Assembly (NCBI GenBank): GCA_035369865.1 | Contig: DAOOVG010000006.1 | Span: forward strand, 1-36,224 | Origin: MVYY01 sp035369865 | GTDB taxonomy: Bacteria; Bacteroidota; Bacteroidia; Bacteroidales; Paludibacteraceae | DNA: 36,224 nucleotides | Direction: 5' to 3' | In this document: positions 18,172-25,946 of the stretch, piece by piece | How the letters are laid out: every line of letters starts with the position of its first letter | Position numbering within the stretch: the first letter of the stretch is position 1 | Position numbers and translations under genes: made by a program | Notes under the pieces: generated by a model | Told to the model about the DNA's origin: nothing | The model's input: only the letters and a program-made list of their open reading frames with translations | The model's database searches: none

Positions 18172-18194
18172 CAAAAGGCAGGGAAACCTTTTGT
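18171..18194. promoter_or_regulatory. Operator-like inverted repeat abutting the nfnAB promoter box
   Basis: ACAAAAGG-N8-CCTTTTGT, 8-bp perfect arms, directly upstream of the -7 box, in the spacer where a repressor would block the polymerase. It could instead be a terminator for the Lnb-type gene, whose stop codon lies 236 bp upstream on that strand. Confidence 0.4.
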
Positions 18195-18429
18195 AAGCAT
18201 AAAAAACAGAGGAGAAATGGATCGTTATAACAGTATTGAAATTTAAACATCCTTTTATAAATAAGGTATTAGTCAATTGTTTTACCAAATTTATTCCGCC
18301 AAATGAATTGATTCTTTTTTCAGAAAAATATGTAATTTTGAATATGAATGTATTAAATTTTTCACCTAAACAAATGATTTTTTATTCGAGTAAATCTTGA
18401 ATCACTATCTTTAAGGTTCCCTAATTTTT

Positions 18430-19644
18430 TTAATATTTTTTTGATGTAGATTTAAGGTTATTCTTAAAGATGAAATCTTTTCTTGTCGTTGCGACCCATC
18501 TGACTGTTCGTAAAAGAAACGTCAAAATCAAAAAGATAGAAGCAATGTTAAATTCTTGAATGCCAAGAATAAAAACTATTAATGCAATAAATAGGAACAA
18601 AGAGTTCAATATTTGATAATAAAACAGAATAGGTTTTGTTTTTCTGATCCATAAAAATACTCCTGCAAATAAATTAAGAGGATTTAACCATAAAATATTG
18701 AAATTGGATTTTACCAGCGGATGAGCTGAAAAAAACATAAGATAAAAAATAATCAACCCCATTAATCCTGAAACAATATACGCGATGCTGTCGAAAACTC
18801 TGAAGCTACGTTTGTTGTTCAAAACAGTACAAGTTATGGCTACCAAAAACAACAATAAGCACACAGAAATTGGTAAAAACAAAGGGAAAGTTTGAGATAA
18901 TTTTTCTGGATTTTTTTGTACAATAATTTTGTTTTCAACAATTAATGGTCTTGCTGAGTTAAAGTTAGAAATAACTTTTGCGGATTGAAATTGAGCCATT
19001 AACATTTCAGGCAAAAACATGCTTTCATTTCTCGTTGCAACTTTATCGGCATCGGCCCCGAGAATAAGATCAATTCCAAATTTCAGCCAGCTATTTTCAC
19101 CTGTATATATTCCTATCAGGTCACGAAAAGTTTTTTCTTCAAAAAAGCCCGTATATTCAATTTCTCCCTCCAGAGCTTCTACAATTTTATCGCGTGGACG
19201 AGTGGAACAATTATCATAAACGAAATTGTATCGATATATTCTGTTTTGTGGCTCATAATTAATTAATAATGATTGAATGAGTTTTTTCTTTTCTTGTGGA
19301 GTTAAATTAAGAATTTGTTCCCACACCATAGAATTGCGAGCTATATATTCTTGTAAAAAACTTTGTGTATCGTAAACGGCTAATTGATAATCTGTTTCTC
19401 CTTTGATAAATTTCAGATAAAAATTTTTGGTATCAAAGCTAAAAACTCCATAATTGAAAATTAAGTCATTACCTGTTAAAGGATCATTTAGCCGGATGGC
19501 AGTATGCCCAAATTTAGCATAAACTTCTTTCCCCGGCGAACAAGTAAGAAGGCTTATGATAGTGGAATCGCTAAACAACGGCAATTGAGAAAACAGATAA
19601 AAACTATTTAAATAAATAATAACAAGTAAGAATGCCTTTTTCAT
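18430..19644 (-). CDS. Lnb-type (DUF4105) membrane protein, putative lipoprotein N-acyltransferase
   Basis: 404 residues: an N-terminal signal or anchor helix (1-20), a periplasmic DUF4105/Lnb domain (about 25-240) and about five C-terminal membrane helices (about 247-385). The domain keeps the two hallmark segments, AKFGHTAIRLND (His47) and YNFVYDNCSTRPRDKI (Cys146), which look like a thiol/His catalytic pair. The family was described in Bacteroides as a lipoprotein N-terminal acyltransferase (Lnb); applying that activity here is by homology recalled from memory. The gene stands alone and is divergent from the Crp/Fnr gene. Its stop is followed by an AT-rich gap. Confidence 0.8.
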   Translation of the reverse strand: MKKAFLLVIIYLNSFYLFSQLPLFSDSTIISLLTCSPGKEVYAKFGHTAIRLNDPLTGNDLIFNYGVFSFDTKNFYLKFIKGETDYQLAVYDTQSFLQEYIARNSMVWEQILNLTPQEKKKLIQSLLINYEPQNRIYRYNFVYDNCSTRPRDKIVEALEGEIEYTGFFEEKTFRDLIGIYTGENSWLKFGIDLILGADADKVATRNESMFLPEMLMAQFQSAKVISNFNSARPLIVENKIIVQKNPEKLSQTFPLFLPISVCLLLFLVAITCTVLNNKRSFRVFDSIAYIVSGLMGLIIFYLMFFSAHPLVKSNFNILWLNPLNLFAGVFLWIRKTKPILFYYQILNSLFLFIALIVFILGIQEFNIASIFLILTFLLRTVRWVATTRKDFIFKNNLKSTSKKY

Positions 19645-19674
19645 TCCTTTTCAAATCTATTTAACTTTTGCCAA

Positions 19675-19682
19675 CAAAGGTA
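19675..19682 (-). promoter_or_regulatory. Putative -7 promoter box for the Lnb-type gene
   Basis: TACCTTTG on the minus strand, 30 nt upstream of the ATG at 19644, a canonical Bacteroidota form. Confidence 0.5.
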
Positions 19683-19845
19683 ATTAAATTTTTTATTGTT
19701 TATAAAACTTGAAAAATATTGTTTGATTCTAAAAGTGAACGGAAAAATATGCTAACATTTTATTTTTTATGATATTTTATCCCTTTATTTTTTGAGTGCA
19801 CGTCAATGTTTTTTCATTTTAGTACAATAGTGATAAAAAAATCAT

Positions 19846-19853
19846 TAAATTTG
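19846..19853 (+). promoter_or_regulatory. Putative -7 promoter box for the Crp/Fnr gene
   Basis: TAAATTTG followed by TGC, 43 nt upstream of the ATG at 19897. Confidence 0.5.
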
Positions 19854-19896
19854 TGCTTTATAACATTATTGTCAAACATATTCGTTTTAAAATGTG

Positions 19897-20598
19897 ATGA
19901 CAAGGAAACAAGGTTTTGAAATTCGACCAATCGAAGATGTGTTTTCCGTCTGGGATGTGCTCACGCCCGATGAAAGACAATTTGTGAAAAGTAATTATAT
20001 TACTCAATGTTTCAAAAAAAATGAGTTAATTCAATGTGAAGGAGAAATTCCCACGCACATGATGATCCTGGCTTCAGGCAAGGCAAAAGTTTTTAAAGAT
20101 GGCATTGGAAGTCGAACACAAATTATTCGCATGCTTAAACCGGGAGAAAATTTTGGCTACCGTGCCATTATAGCAAATGAACCAAATAGTACCACTGTCG
20201 CAGCATTTGAGAATTCTGCTGTGCACATGATAAAAGCCGACATTTTTTTATCTATTTTACGACACAATAATGCTGTTTGTTATCGTTTCCTCGAAGAAAT
20301 GGCTTCTGATCTGGCTGATTCCGATACCCGTACTGTCAATCTGACACAAAAGCACATTCGTGGAAGATTGGCAGAAGCTTTGTTATTCCTAAAAAAGAAT
20401 TATGGAGTAGAAGGTGATGGTGCTACTATTAATATTTATCTTTCAAGAGAAGATCTGGCCAACTTATCTAATATGACAACATCAAATGCTATCCGAACCT
20501 TATCAAGCTTTGCAAATGAACATATCATTGCAGTAGACGGTCGAAAACTAAAAATTATTGATGAAGATGCCTTGAAAAGAATTAGTAAAATGGGCTAA
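19897..20598 (+). CDS. Crp/Fnr family transcription regulator
   Basis: About 233 residues. An N-terminal cyclic-nucleotide-binding-type beta-roll (LIQCEGEIPTHMMILASGKA; MLKPGENFGYRAII) is linked by a long dimerisation helix to a C-terminal winged helix-turn-helix with the recognition region LSREDLANLSNMTTSNAIRT. The N-terminal FNR cysteine cluster is absent, so it is not an Fe-S oxygen sensor of the FNR type; the effector is unknown. The frame can begin at a GTG (19894), but the adjacent ATG at 19897 is the better start. An out-of-frame ATG-TGA at 19892 precedes it. The TPR gene follows after 86 bp with no clear promoter, so they may be co-transcribed. Confidence 0.93.
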   Translation: MTRKQGFEIRPIEDVFSVWDVLTPDERQFVKSNYITQCFKKNELIQCEGEIPTHMMILASGKAKVFKDGIGSRTQIIRMLKPGENFGYRAIIANEPNSTTVAAFENSAVHMIKADIFLSILRHNNAVCYRFLEEMASDLADSDTRTVNLTQKHIRGRLAEALLFLKKNYGVEGDGATINIYLSREDLANLSNMTTSNAIRTLSSFANEHIIAVDGRKLKIIDEDALKRISKMG

Positions 20599-20684
20599 AT
20601 TTTATTTATAGAAGATTTCTCAAAATTAAACTATCTTTTCATTCCTGTTCTTAAATTATCAAGATCACTCAAAGTGTACTTTCT

Positions 20685-22898
20685 ATGAATACGACTCAAA
20701 TTGAAACAACTTATAATACAGCGTTGAGATTCCTTTCTAACTTTAATCTGAAAAATGCTTTTGATAAGTGTAAAATTCTTATTAATGAAGCCCAATTAGG
20801 AGAATTTAGAGATAAATGTGACAATTTGGAACAAAATTACAAATTGCTCCTGAGTTTTTTTGTAAGTGGAACAAAAGATCCAGAGCGAGAAACAATCTAT
20901 CGAAAATTAATTGCACATCTGTTTGTTTTGCTGTCGGATGTGAAGGAAGAATTATTAGTTCAAAATTCTACTAATTTTGAATATTCTCAAAAACGTTATT
21001 TTCCTTACATGCGTAATCATAAAACAGCAACAGCAATTTATAATGCTCTTTCTTATTACCATAAACAAACTTCGTTGTTGTTAGAAACTTCCCAATTGCA
21101 CGAAGTGGAATGGAAAAGATTACGTTCCAATTATGAAACTACTTTAGGTGAACTATTTAACTTATTTTGGTTGACAACAAATTTTGATGATGATGAAAAA
21201 AATCTTTTTCAAAAAATACTGGAAGCCAATTATGAAGGAAGTGTTGAAAAATCTTTAATAGTTTCTGCTCTTACTTTGAATTTATGGAGAAAATTTGATG
21301 AAAATAAACTCATGATGCTATTTGATAGTGCTCAATGTGAGAATTCACATGCCAGACAGCGTGCCTTAGTTGGATTATGCTTTATATTGGCAAAATATAA
21401 TACTTTTTTGCCTTATTTTCCTTCTGTAAGAAATCGTTTAGTTTTAATGACTGATGATCATCATCTTGTTGAAAATTTTCAAAATATAATCATCCAAATT
21501 ATTGGTACTACTGAAACTGAAAAAATTTCCAAAAAACTTCATGAGGAAATCCTTCCAGAAGTAATGAAACTCAATCCATTATTGAAAGATAAAATGGATG
21601 CCGAAAATTTTTTGAATTCTGATGAATGGATGGAGGAAAATCCTGAATGGCAAGAAATACTTCAGCAAAGTGGTCTTTCTGATAAATTGCAGGAATTAAG
21701 CGATTTACAGCTTGAAGGTGCAGATGTATATATGAGCACTTTCTCAATGTTGAAATCTTTTCCCTTTTTTTCTGAATTTTATCACTGGTTTTTACCCTTT
21801 GACCCTGAAAATTCTGCTATAAGTGAATTATTCAAAGAAGAAGAAAAAACTTTACTTTCGGCTTTTGTGAATAGCAATATCATGTGTAATTCCGATAAAT
21901 ATTCTTTTTGTCTGAGCATTTTACAAATGCCTGAATCACAAAGAAATATGCTCAAACAATCCTTTAAGCTTGAGTCGAATCAGTTAGAAGAAATGGAAAA
22001 AGAAACTGCTTTGTTATCACCTGAAACGGTCGAAAAAAATATTTCCAAGCAGTATATTCAAGATTTGTTTCGTTTCTTTAAACTTCATCCTCAACACAAT
22101 GATTTTGAAGATATGTTTGCTACTTCTTTGTCACTCCATCGAACTTATTTATTTGAAATTCTGGCTGCAGACAGTAATTTTAAATTAAACATTGCTGAAT
22201 ATTATTTTTCAAAAGGTTATTTCAGACAGGCTTTAGATTTATTTGAACAACTTCAATCCGAAATTCAGCCTTCTGCTTCTTTGTATCAAAAAATGGGATA
22301 TTCCTATCAGCAGACTTCTCAATTGCAAAAGGCATTGGATGCTTATTTGAAGGCTGATATGATTCAACCTGATGATGAATGGACTATCCGTAAAATTGCC
22401 TTGTGTTATCGTTTGCTGGGTAATCAAGAAAAAGCTTTACAATTTTATCAATATGCAGATTTTTTAAATCCTAATCAATATACCATTCAAAGGCACATTG
22501 CACAATGTTACGTAGAGTTAGGTAAATATCAGGAAGCTTTGAATATTTATTATAAACTTGATGCTGAAAATGGGGATGATATAAAAATATGGCGAGCCAT
22601 TAGCTGGTGTTCTTTTGTAATGGGAGATTTGAAAAAAGCCGAATATTACTCAAAAAAAATACTTGCTGCTACTCCTGTAGCATATGATTTTATAAATGGA
22701 GGACATATTGCATGGTCTCAAGGGAAAATATCTGAAGCTCTTGAATTCTATTGCAAGGGTTTAAACTTGTTGCAGAAAAATTGGGAAGTATTTCAGGATA
22801 CTTTTTTTGAAGATAAATCTCATTTGCTTGCAAAGGGAATTAAAGAAAATGAAATTGCTTTAATGTTAGATGAAATTTTATATAATGAAGGAATTTAA
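20685..22898 (+). CDS. Tetratricopeptide repeat protein, family not recognised
   Basis: 737 residues, cytoplasmic, without signal peptide or membrane helix. Roughly residues 1-490 are helical and acidic with no domain I can name. Residues about 505-700 contain at least four to five TPR-like units: AEYYFSKGYFRQALDLFEQL, MGYSYQQTSQLQKALDAYLK, IALCYRLLGNQEKALQFYQY, IAQCYVELGKYQEALNIYYK, GHIAWSQGKISEALEFYCKG. TPRs bind partner proteins. Position after a Crp/Fnr gene is the only functional hint. It is probably a Bacteroidales-specific scaffold. The ATG at 20685 (MNTTQIETTYNTALRFLSNF) looks natural. Confidence 0.85.
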   Translation: MNTTQIETTYNTALRFLSNFNLKNAFDKCKILINEAQLGEFRDKCDNLEQNYKLLLSFFVSGTKDPERETIYRKLIAHLFVLLSDVKEELLVQNSTNFEYSQKRYFPYMRNHKTATAIYNALSYYHKQTSLLLETSQLHEVEWKRLRSNYETTLGELFNLFWLTTNFDDDEKNLFQKILEANYEGSVEKSLIVSALTLNLWRKFDENKLMMLFDSAQCENSHARQRALVGLCFILAKYNTFLPYFPSVRNRLVLMTDDHHLVENFQNIIIQIIGTTETEKISKKLHEEILPEVMKLNPLLKDKMDAENFLNSDEWMEENPEWQEILQQSGLSDKLQELSDLQLEGADVYMSTFSMLKSFPFFSEFYHWFLPFDPENSAISELFKEEEKTLLSAFVNSNIMCNSDKYSFCLSILQMPESQRNMLKQSFKLESNQLEEMEKETALLSPETVEKNISKQYIQDLFRFFKLHPQHNDFEDMFATSLSLHRTYLFEILAADSNFKLNIAEYYFSKGYFRQALDLFEQLQSEIQPSASLYQKMGYSYQQTSQLQKALDAYLKADMIQPDDEWTIRKIALCYRLLGNQEKALQFYQYADFLNPNQYTIQRHIAQCYVELGKYQEALNIYYKLDAENGDDIKIWRAISWCSFVMGDLKKAEYYSKKILAATPVAYDFINGGHIAWSQGKISEALEFYCKGLNLLQKNWEVFQDTFFEDKSHLLAKGIKENEIALMLDEILYNEGI

Positions 22899-22954
22899 AA
22901 AATAATTCTGAGTTAATTTAATAGCAAATGGCTTTTAAAAATGAAAATGAGTTT

Positions 22955-22999
22955 CGAGGTACGAGATACAAGTTTAGAGTTCTGAGCAAGTCTTGAAAG
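22955..22999. repeat. ACTCGAAACT-family repeat, reverse orientation
   Basis: Reads gagtttcgaggtacgagata then caagtttagagttctgag, the complement of the words at 176-201 and 4075-4215. Confidence 0.4.
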
Positions 23000-23041
23000 A
23001 TTTTGAATATTTAATTGATAATCAATAGTTTGTGGTTTTGT

Positions 23042-23065
23042 AGAGACGTTTCATGAAACGTCTCT
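23042..23065. repeat. Perfect 24-bp palindrome (REP-like)
   Basis: Arms AGAGACGTTTCA / TGAAACGTCTCT with no loop, preceded by gttttgt. From memory, similar GTAGAGACG...CGTCTCTAC palindromes are abundant dispersed repeats in cyanobacteria and some Bacteroidota. It may be a mobile palindrome or a protein-binding site. Confidence 0.6.
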
Positions 23066-23125
23066 TGTAAAATAGATAGAAAAAAATTTTATATTTCTCT
23101 GTATTATAATAAATTAAATTTCAAA

Positions 23126-23164
23126 GAGTTGCACAGAAGGAGGCACGGAGTGACACGGAGAAAA
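23126..23164. repeat. CACGGAG-type degenerate periodic repeat
   Basis: Reads gagttgCACAGAagg agGCACGGAGtga CACGGAGaaaa, with words about 11-12 bp apart. It is similar in style (one word per helical turn) to the arrays around the GxxExxY gene but different in sequence, and no gene is attached. Confidence 0.45.
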
Positions 23165-23203
23165 ATCTAAAAACAAATAAAATAATAATTGATATGAATT
23201 TCC

Positions 23204-23366
23204 TGATAAAAAGGGGGCGTTCATTAGAAGTTTTCTATGAACCGCAAGAGTCATCCTCCATTCAAGCTACACTGATGTGTAGCTTAACTACGTTTCATCT
23301 TCCATTGAACGCCCTTGTTCCTCTTTTCTGGTTTTACCCAGAAAAAGAAGGAACCCTTTTATATCA
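23204..23366. ncRNA. Multi-branched inverted-repeat element, candidate structured RNA or MITE-like element
   Basis: A 163-nt segment closed by a 12-bp stem, TGATAAAAAGGG (23204-23215) with CCCTTTT-a-TATCA (23354-23366, one bulged A). Inside are: a 7-bp stem GGCGTTC / GAACGCC (23216-23222 with 23307-23313), competing with a local hairpin GTTCAT-AGAA / TTCTATGAAC (23219-23242, one bulge); a perfect 9-bp hairpin AAGCTACAC-TGAT-GTGTAGCTT (23264-23285); and a hairpin TTTTCTGG-N6-CCAGAAAA extended by TTCC / GGAA (23318-23353). The unpaired segments hold a direct repeat, TCATCCTCCATTCAA (23251-23265) and TCATCTTCCATTGAA (23295-23309). The amount of nested complementarity is far beyond chance for AT-rich DNA. 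No promoter box was found, so strand and transcription are unknown. Confidence 0.55.
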
Positions 23367-23740
23367 TTGTTATTTAAATAGTTATTAAAAAATTCTTATG
23401 CTCTCTTGCAAAAACTAATTATTTTTTAATTCAATGTAAAAATAATATATTTTTTTTATAAAAACAATTTTTTACAAAGAAATTGTTCCCGTTTTTTGAT
23501 CTTTTAATTTTTTTTTACTTTTTAAAAAATTTGCTGAGTGAAATTTTCGTAAATTATTTTCAATAATGTATTTTTGATATTTGGGAATAACTTATACAAA
23601 ACTTAAAAATTGATTACACAAATGGTTATCCTTTTTTTAATTAAGATTAGCAAATGTCATAATATCTCAAATGGTTTTATCCTTTTCAAAAAAAGTTTAA
23701 TACTACCTACCCCAAAAAGTGTATAAAGTTCAAGAATCGC

Positions 23741-23748
23741 TATTTTTG
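23741..23748 (+). promoter_or_regulatory. Putative -7 promoter box before a 28-codon frame
   Basis: TATTTTTG, 26 nt upstream of an ATG at 23774. It lies between the arms of an imperfect inverted repeat, GTGTATAAAGTTCA (23719-23732) and TGAACTTTACAC (23775-23786). Confidence 0.3.
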
Positions 23749-23773
23749 TAAAAAACAATAAAAACGACAAAAA

Positions 23774-23860
23774 ATGAACTTTACACAACGTAATGATTAT
23801 CGATTTTGGAGAGTACATGGGAATCAAAAGATATGGGAACTCTTATTTATGAATAGGTAA
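23774..23860 (+). CDS. Possible 28-residue small protein
   Basis: ATG to TAA frame beginning MNFTQRNDYRFWRVHG and ending ELLFMNR. It is basic and aromatic with no signal peptide and no recognisable family. A promoter-like box lies a plausible distance upstream and the start codon is inside one arm of an inverted repeat. It could be a real small protein, a fragment of a lost gene near an element end, or chance. Confidence 0.2.
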   Translation: MNFTQRNDYRFWRVHGNQKIWELLFMNR

Positions 23861-23954
23861 AATTTCAGTGAGAAAAATTTTGCATTCCAATAAAATACAC
23901 ACCTTTTGCATGCTGCCTGATTCTTCACTGTACATTATATATGAATTTTATATA

Positions 23955-24770
23955 TTATGCTAATTGGATAAGAGAGAGGAAAAAGTTTTTAAAATTTTTA
24001 TTTTCTCTAGGTTTTTCATCAAAAATTCCATAAATGGTCGATCCTGAACCTGACATGGAAGCATAAAGAGCTCCCATCTTATATAGATTTTCTTTGATAT
24101 TTGCTAAAATGGGATAACGTTCAAAAAGAGTATCTTCAAAATCATTTCTTATTAAATTTTTCCACTCTGTGATTGGTTTATAAATATTTTCCTCCAGAGA
24201 AATTTCTGGTTTTCGCACTTTTACCAGTGAATAAGCTTCGGCAGTTGAAACAGATATGGGTGGTTTTACTAAAAGCAAATAAAAATTTTTTAAATTCAAA
24301 GATATTGGTTTAAAAATGTTTCCTCTTCCAACAGCAAAGACGGACTGGTTATGAATAAAAAAGGCACAATCTGCTCCCAATTTTGCAGCTAACGACTCAA
24401 GTTCCTGAATGCTGAGGTTTAAATTAAATAATTGATCAAGAGCTTTTAATGTGAAAGCTGCGTCGGCTGAGCCTCCACCAAGTCCAGCAGCAGAAGGAAT
24501 TTTTTTGTCAAGCATAATTTTAACTGGAGGAATATGATAACTATCATGTAGCAGTTGGTAAGCTTTAAAAACCAAATTGTTCTCAGGATTTCCTTCAATT
24601 GCTAAACCAGAAGTTGAAAAAACAGGTTTATCATTTTCTATTGGTTTAATTTCTAATGTATCATAGAGCCCTATCGGATAAAACACTGTTTCAATAGAGT
24701 GATAACCATCTGGCAAACAGTCTATTACATTTAATCCTATATTGATTTTAGCATTGGGATAAACAATCAT
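23955..24770 (-). CDS. ispE: 4-diphosphocytidyl-2-C-methyl-D-erythritol kinase (IspE)
   Basis: GHMP kinase that phosphorylates CDP-ME in the MEP pathway of isoprenoid synthesis. Signatures: N-terminal YPNAKINIGLNVIDCLPDGYH, ATP-binding PSAAGLGGGSADAAFTL and C-terminal SMSGSGSTIYGIF. The frame stays open to an ATG at 24815, but the family start MIVYPNAKIN is at 24770, and a promoter box at 24804-24811 lies inside the longer version. The shorter start, giving 271 residues, is therefore chosen. It is a single-gene unit, divergent from the methyltransferase gene. Confidence 0.95.
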   Translation of the reverse strand: MIVYPNAKINIGLNVIDCLPDGYHSIETVFYPIGLYDTLEIKPIENDKPVFSTSGLAIEGNPENNLVFKAYQLLHDSYHIPPVKIMLDKKIPSAAGLGGGSADAAFTLKALDQLFNLNLSIQELESLAAKLGADCAFFIHNQSVFAVGRGNIFKPISLNLKNFYLLLVKPPISVSTAEAYSLVKVRKPEISLEENIYKPITEWKNLIRNDFEDTLFERYPILANIKENLYKMGALYASMSGSGSTIYGIFDEKPRENKNFKNFFLSLIQLA

Positions 24771-24803
24771 TGATTTAATTTTAAAACAAAAAATACCAAA
24801 AAA

Positions 24804-24811
24804 CAAATTTA
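24804..24811 (-). promoter_or_regulatory. Putative -7 promoter box for ispE
   Basis: TAAATTTG on the minus strand, 33 nt upstream of the chosen ispE start. It rules against the longer start at 24815. Confidence 0.5.
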
Positions 24812-24941
24812 TCAATAATTTAAATATAGTTGTTGTTTTAAAGTTAAAATTTTTTTTAATCTTTTCTGTAACAAATATTGTTTATCTTGATAATTTTTAA
24901 AGGAAAAAATTAATGGAATTAATTAATCTGAACAAAAATAT

Positions 24942-24949
24942 TAAATTTG
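24942..24949 (+). promoter_or_regulatory. Putative -7 promoter box, long-leader transcript of the methyltransferase
   Basis: TAAATTTG followed by CG, about 218 nt upstream of the methyltransferase ATG. The intervening leader holds competing hairpins (25003-25027). Confidence 0.4.
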
Positions 24950-25002
24950 CGTTTTTAAATAAAAGTTTTTTGCATAAACATAAAACACTTTATTCATTCG
25001 GT

Positions 25003-25027
25003 TTTTGGGGAATCCCAAAATATTGGG
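25003..25027 (+). promoter_or_regulatory. Mutually exclusive hairpins in a 5' leader
   Basis: TTTTGGG-GAAT-CCCAAAA (25003-25020) and CCCAA-AATA-TTGGG (25014-25027) share the same CCCAA strand, so only one can form. The arrangement resembles an attenuator or RNA switch. The rest of the 24812-25166 gap shows nothing else. Confidence 0.35.
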
Positions 25028-25166
25028 ATAATTTTATTACTTTGTTTTAAACTTTCGATAAATCTTGTGCATTACAAAATTATATTAATGGTGTGACTAA
25101 TTTTTAATCCTTCTAAGGAATGAATAACAAATTAGCTTTCATTCTCGTTATTACATAAAAGAAAGA

Positions 25167-25946
25167 ATGAAGCAAATCCGATATTTTTATAAATATATTA
25201 TTTTTGGGTATTCTGCCGTTAATACGCACGGTTTTGGTGTTCATTCTCCTTTTATCTATCATTTTATTTCTTTTATTATAGAAGAAAAAAATCCCTATTA
25301 TATATTCAAAAAAATTGAATCTTTGCGTTCAAAATTATTAAACGATGAAAGTAAAATTAAAATAAATGATTTTGGTACAGGGAATAACAGAATCAGCACT
25401 GTTCGGGAAATTGCACGTCATCAATTAAAATCGGCAAAATATGGACAATTATTTTTCAGAATTGCTGAAAACAATAAAGTTCAGAATGTTTTGGAATTAG
25501 GCACCTCATTGGGTGTTACCACAGCTTATTTGGCAAGTGCTTCTTCCCAAATCAATTGTATTACATTAGAAGGATGTTCTGAAGTTGCAGAAATTGCCAG
25601 AGAGAATTTTTCTTATCTTGGTATCTCGAATATCAAAATTGTTGTTGGAAATATTGATCAAACGCTTAAAAATGCATTGGATGAATTCGAAAGTCTGGAT
25701 TTAGTGTTTATTGATGCCAATCATCGCTCTACAGCCTTATTGAATTATTTCGAACAATGTTTAACAAAGATACATGCTAACAGTATTATATTGATTGATG
25801 ATATTTACTGGTCAACCGACATGGAAAAAGCATGGAAAAAAATAAAAGAGAATCCACAAGTAACAGCGACAATTGATCTTTTTCATACGGGGATTGTTTT
25901 TTTTAATCCTCACTTATACAAAAAACATTATAAAGTACGTTTCTAA
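25167..25946 (+). CDS. Class I SAM-dependent methyltransferase (O-methyltransferase type)
   Basis: 259 residues. A Rossmann methyltransferase core starts near residue 105 with motif I VLELGTSLGVTTAYLASA, then motif II INCITLEGCSEVAEIARENF, motif III LVFIDANH and motif IV ILIDDIYWSTDMEKAW. The DANH and IDDIYW segments resemble metal-dependent family 3 O-methyltransferases, as in COMT-like enzymes. The basic, aromatic N-terminal extension (RYFYKYIIFGYSAVNTHGFGVHSPFIYHFI) is typical of a Bacteroidota subgroup. The substrate is unknown. It stands alone, divergent from ispE, with a long structured leader. Confidence 0.88.
   Translation: MKQIRYFYKYIIFGYSAVNTHGFGVHSPFIYHFISFIIEEKNPYYIFKKIESLRSKLLNDESKIKINDFGTGNNRISTVREIARHQLKSAKYGQLFFRIAENNKVQNVLELGTSLGVTTAYLASASSQINCITLEGCSEVAEIARENFSYLGISNIKIVVGNIDQTLKNALDEFESLDLVFIDANHRSTALLNYFEQCLTKIHANSIILIDDIYWSTDMEKAWKKIKENPQVTATIDLFHTGIVFFNPHLYKKHYKVRF

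Larger units (their letters stand above)
18044..18429. other. Gap upstream of nfnA
   Basis: 386 bp with no credible gene. It holds the putative nfnA promoter box and operator-like inverted repeat. The rest, about 18200-18429, is AT-rich with nothing recognisable. Confidence 0.6.
22899..23954. other. 1-kb intergenic region rich in repeats and structure
   Basis: No conventional gene. In order: an ACTCGAAACT-family tract (22955-22999), a perfect 24-bp palindrome (23042-23065), a CACGGAG-type periodic repeat (23126-23164), a multi-branched inverted-repeat element (23204-23366), AT-rich DNA, and a 28-codon frame with a promoter-like box (23741-23860). The final 90 bp before ispE hold nothing I recognise. 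Confidence 0.7.

Noticed and set aside
23194..23388. 64-codon plus-strand open frame
   Set aside because: It spans the nested inverted-repeat element and shows no protein-like signature; the structure explains the sequence better.
23701..23786. Insertion-sequence terminal repeats (ACTACCTACCCC... with GTGTATAAAGTTCA)
   Set aside because: No transposase, target duplication or second end could be found; kept only as a local inverted repeat.
24771..24815. Upstream extension of IspE
   Set aside because: A TAAATTTG promoter box lies inside it, and the family start fits at 24770.
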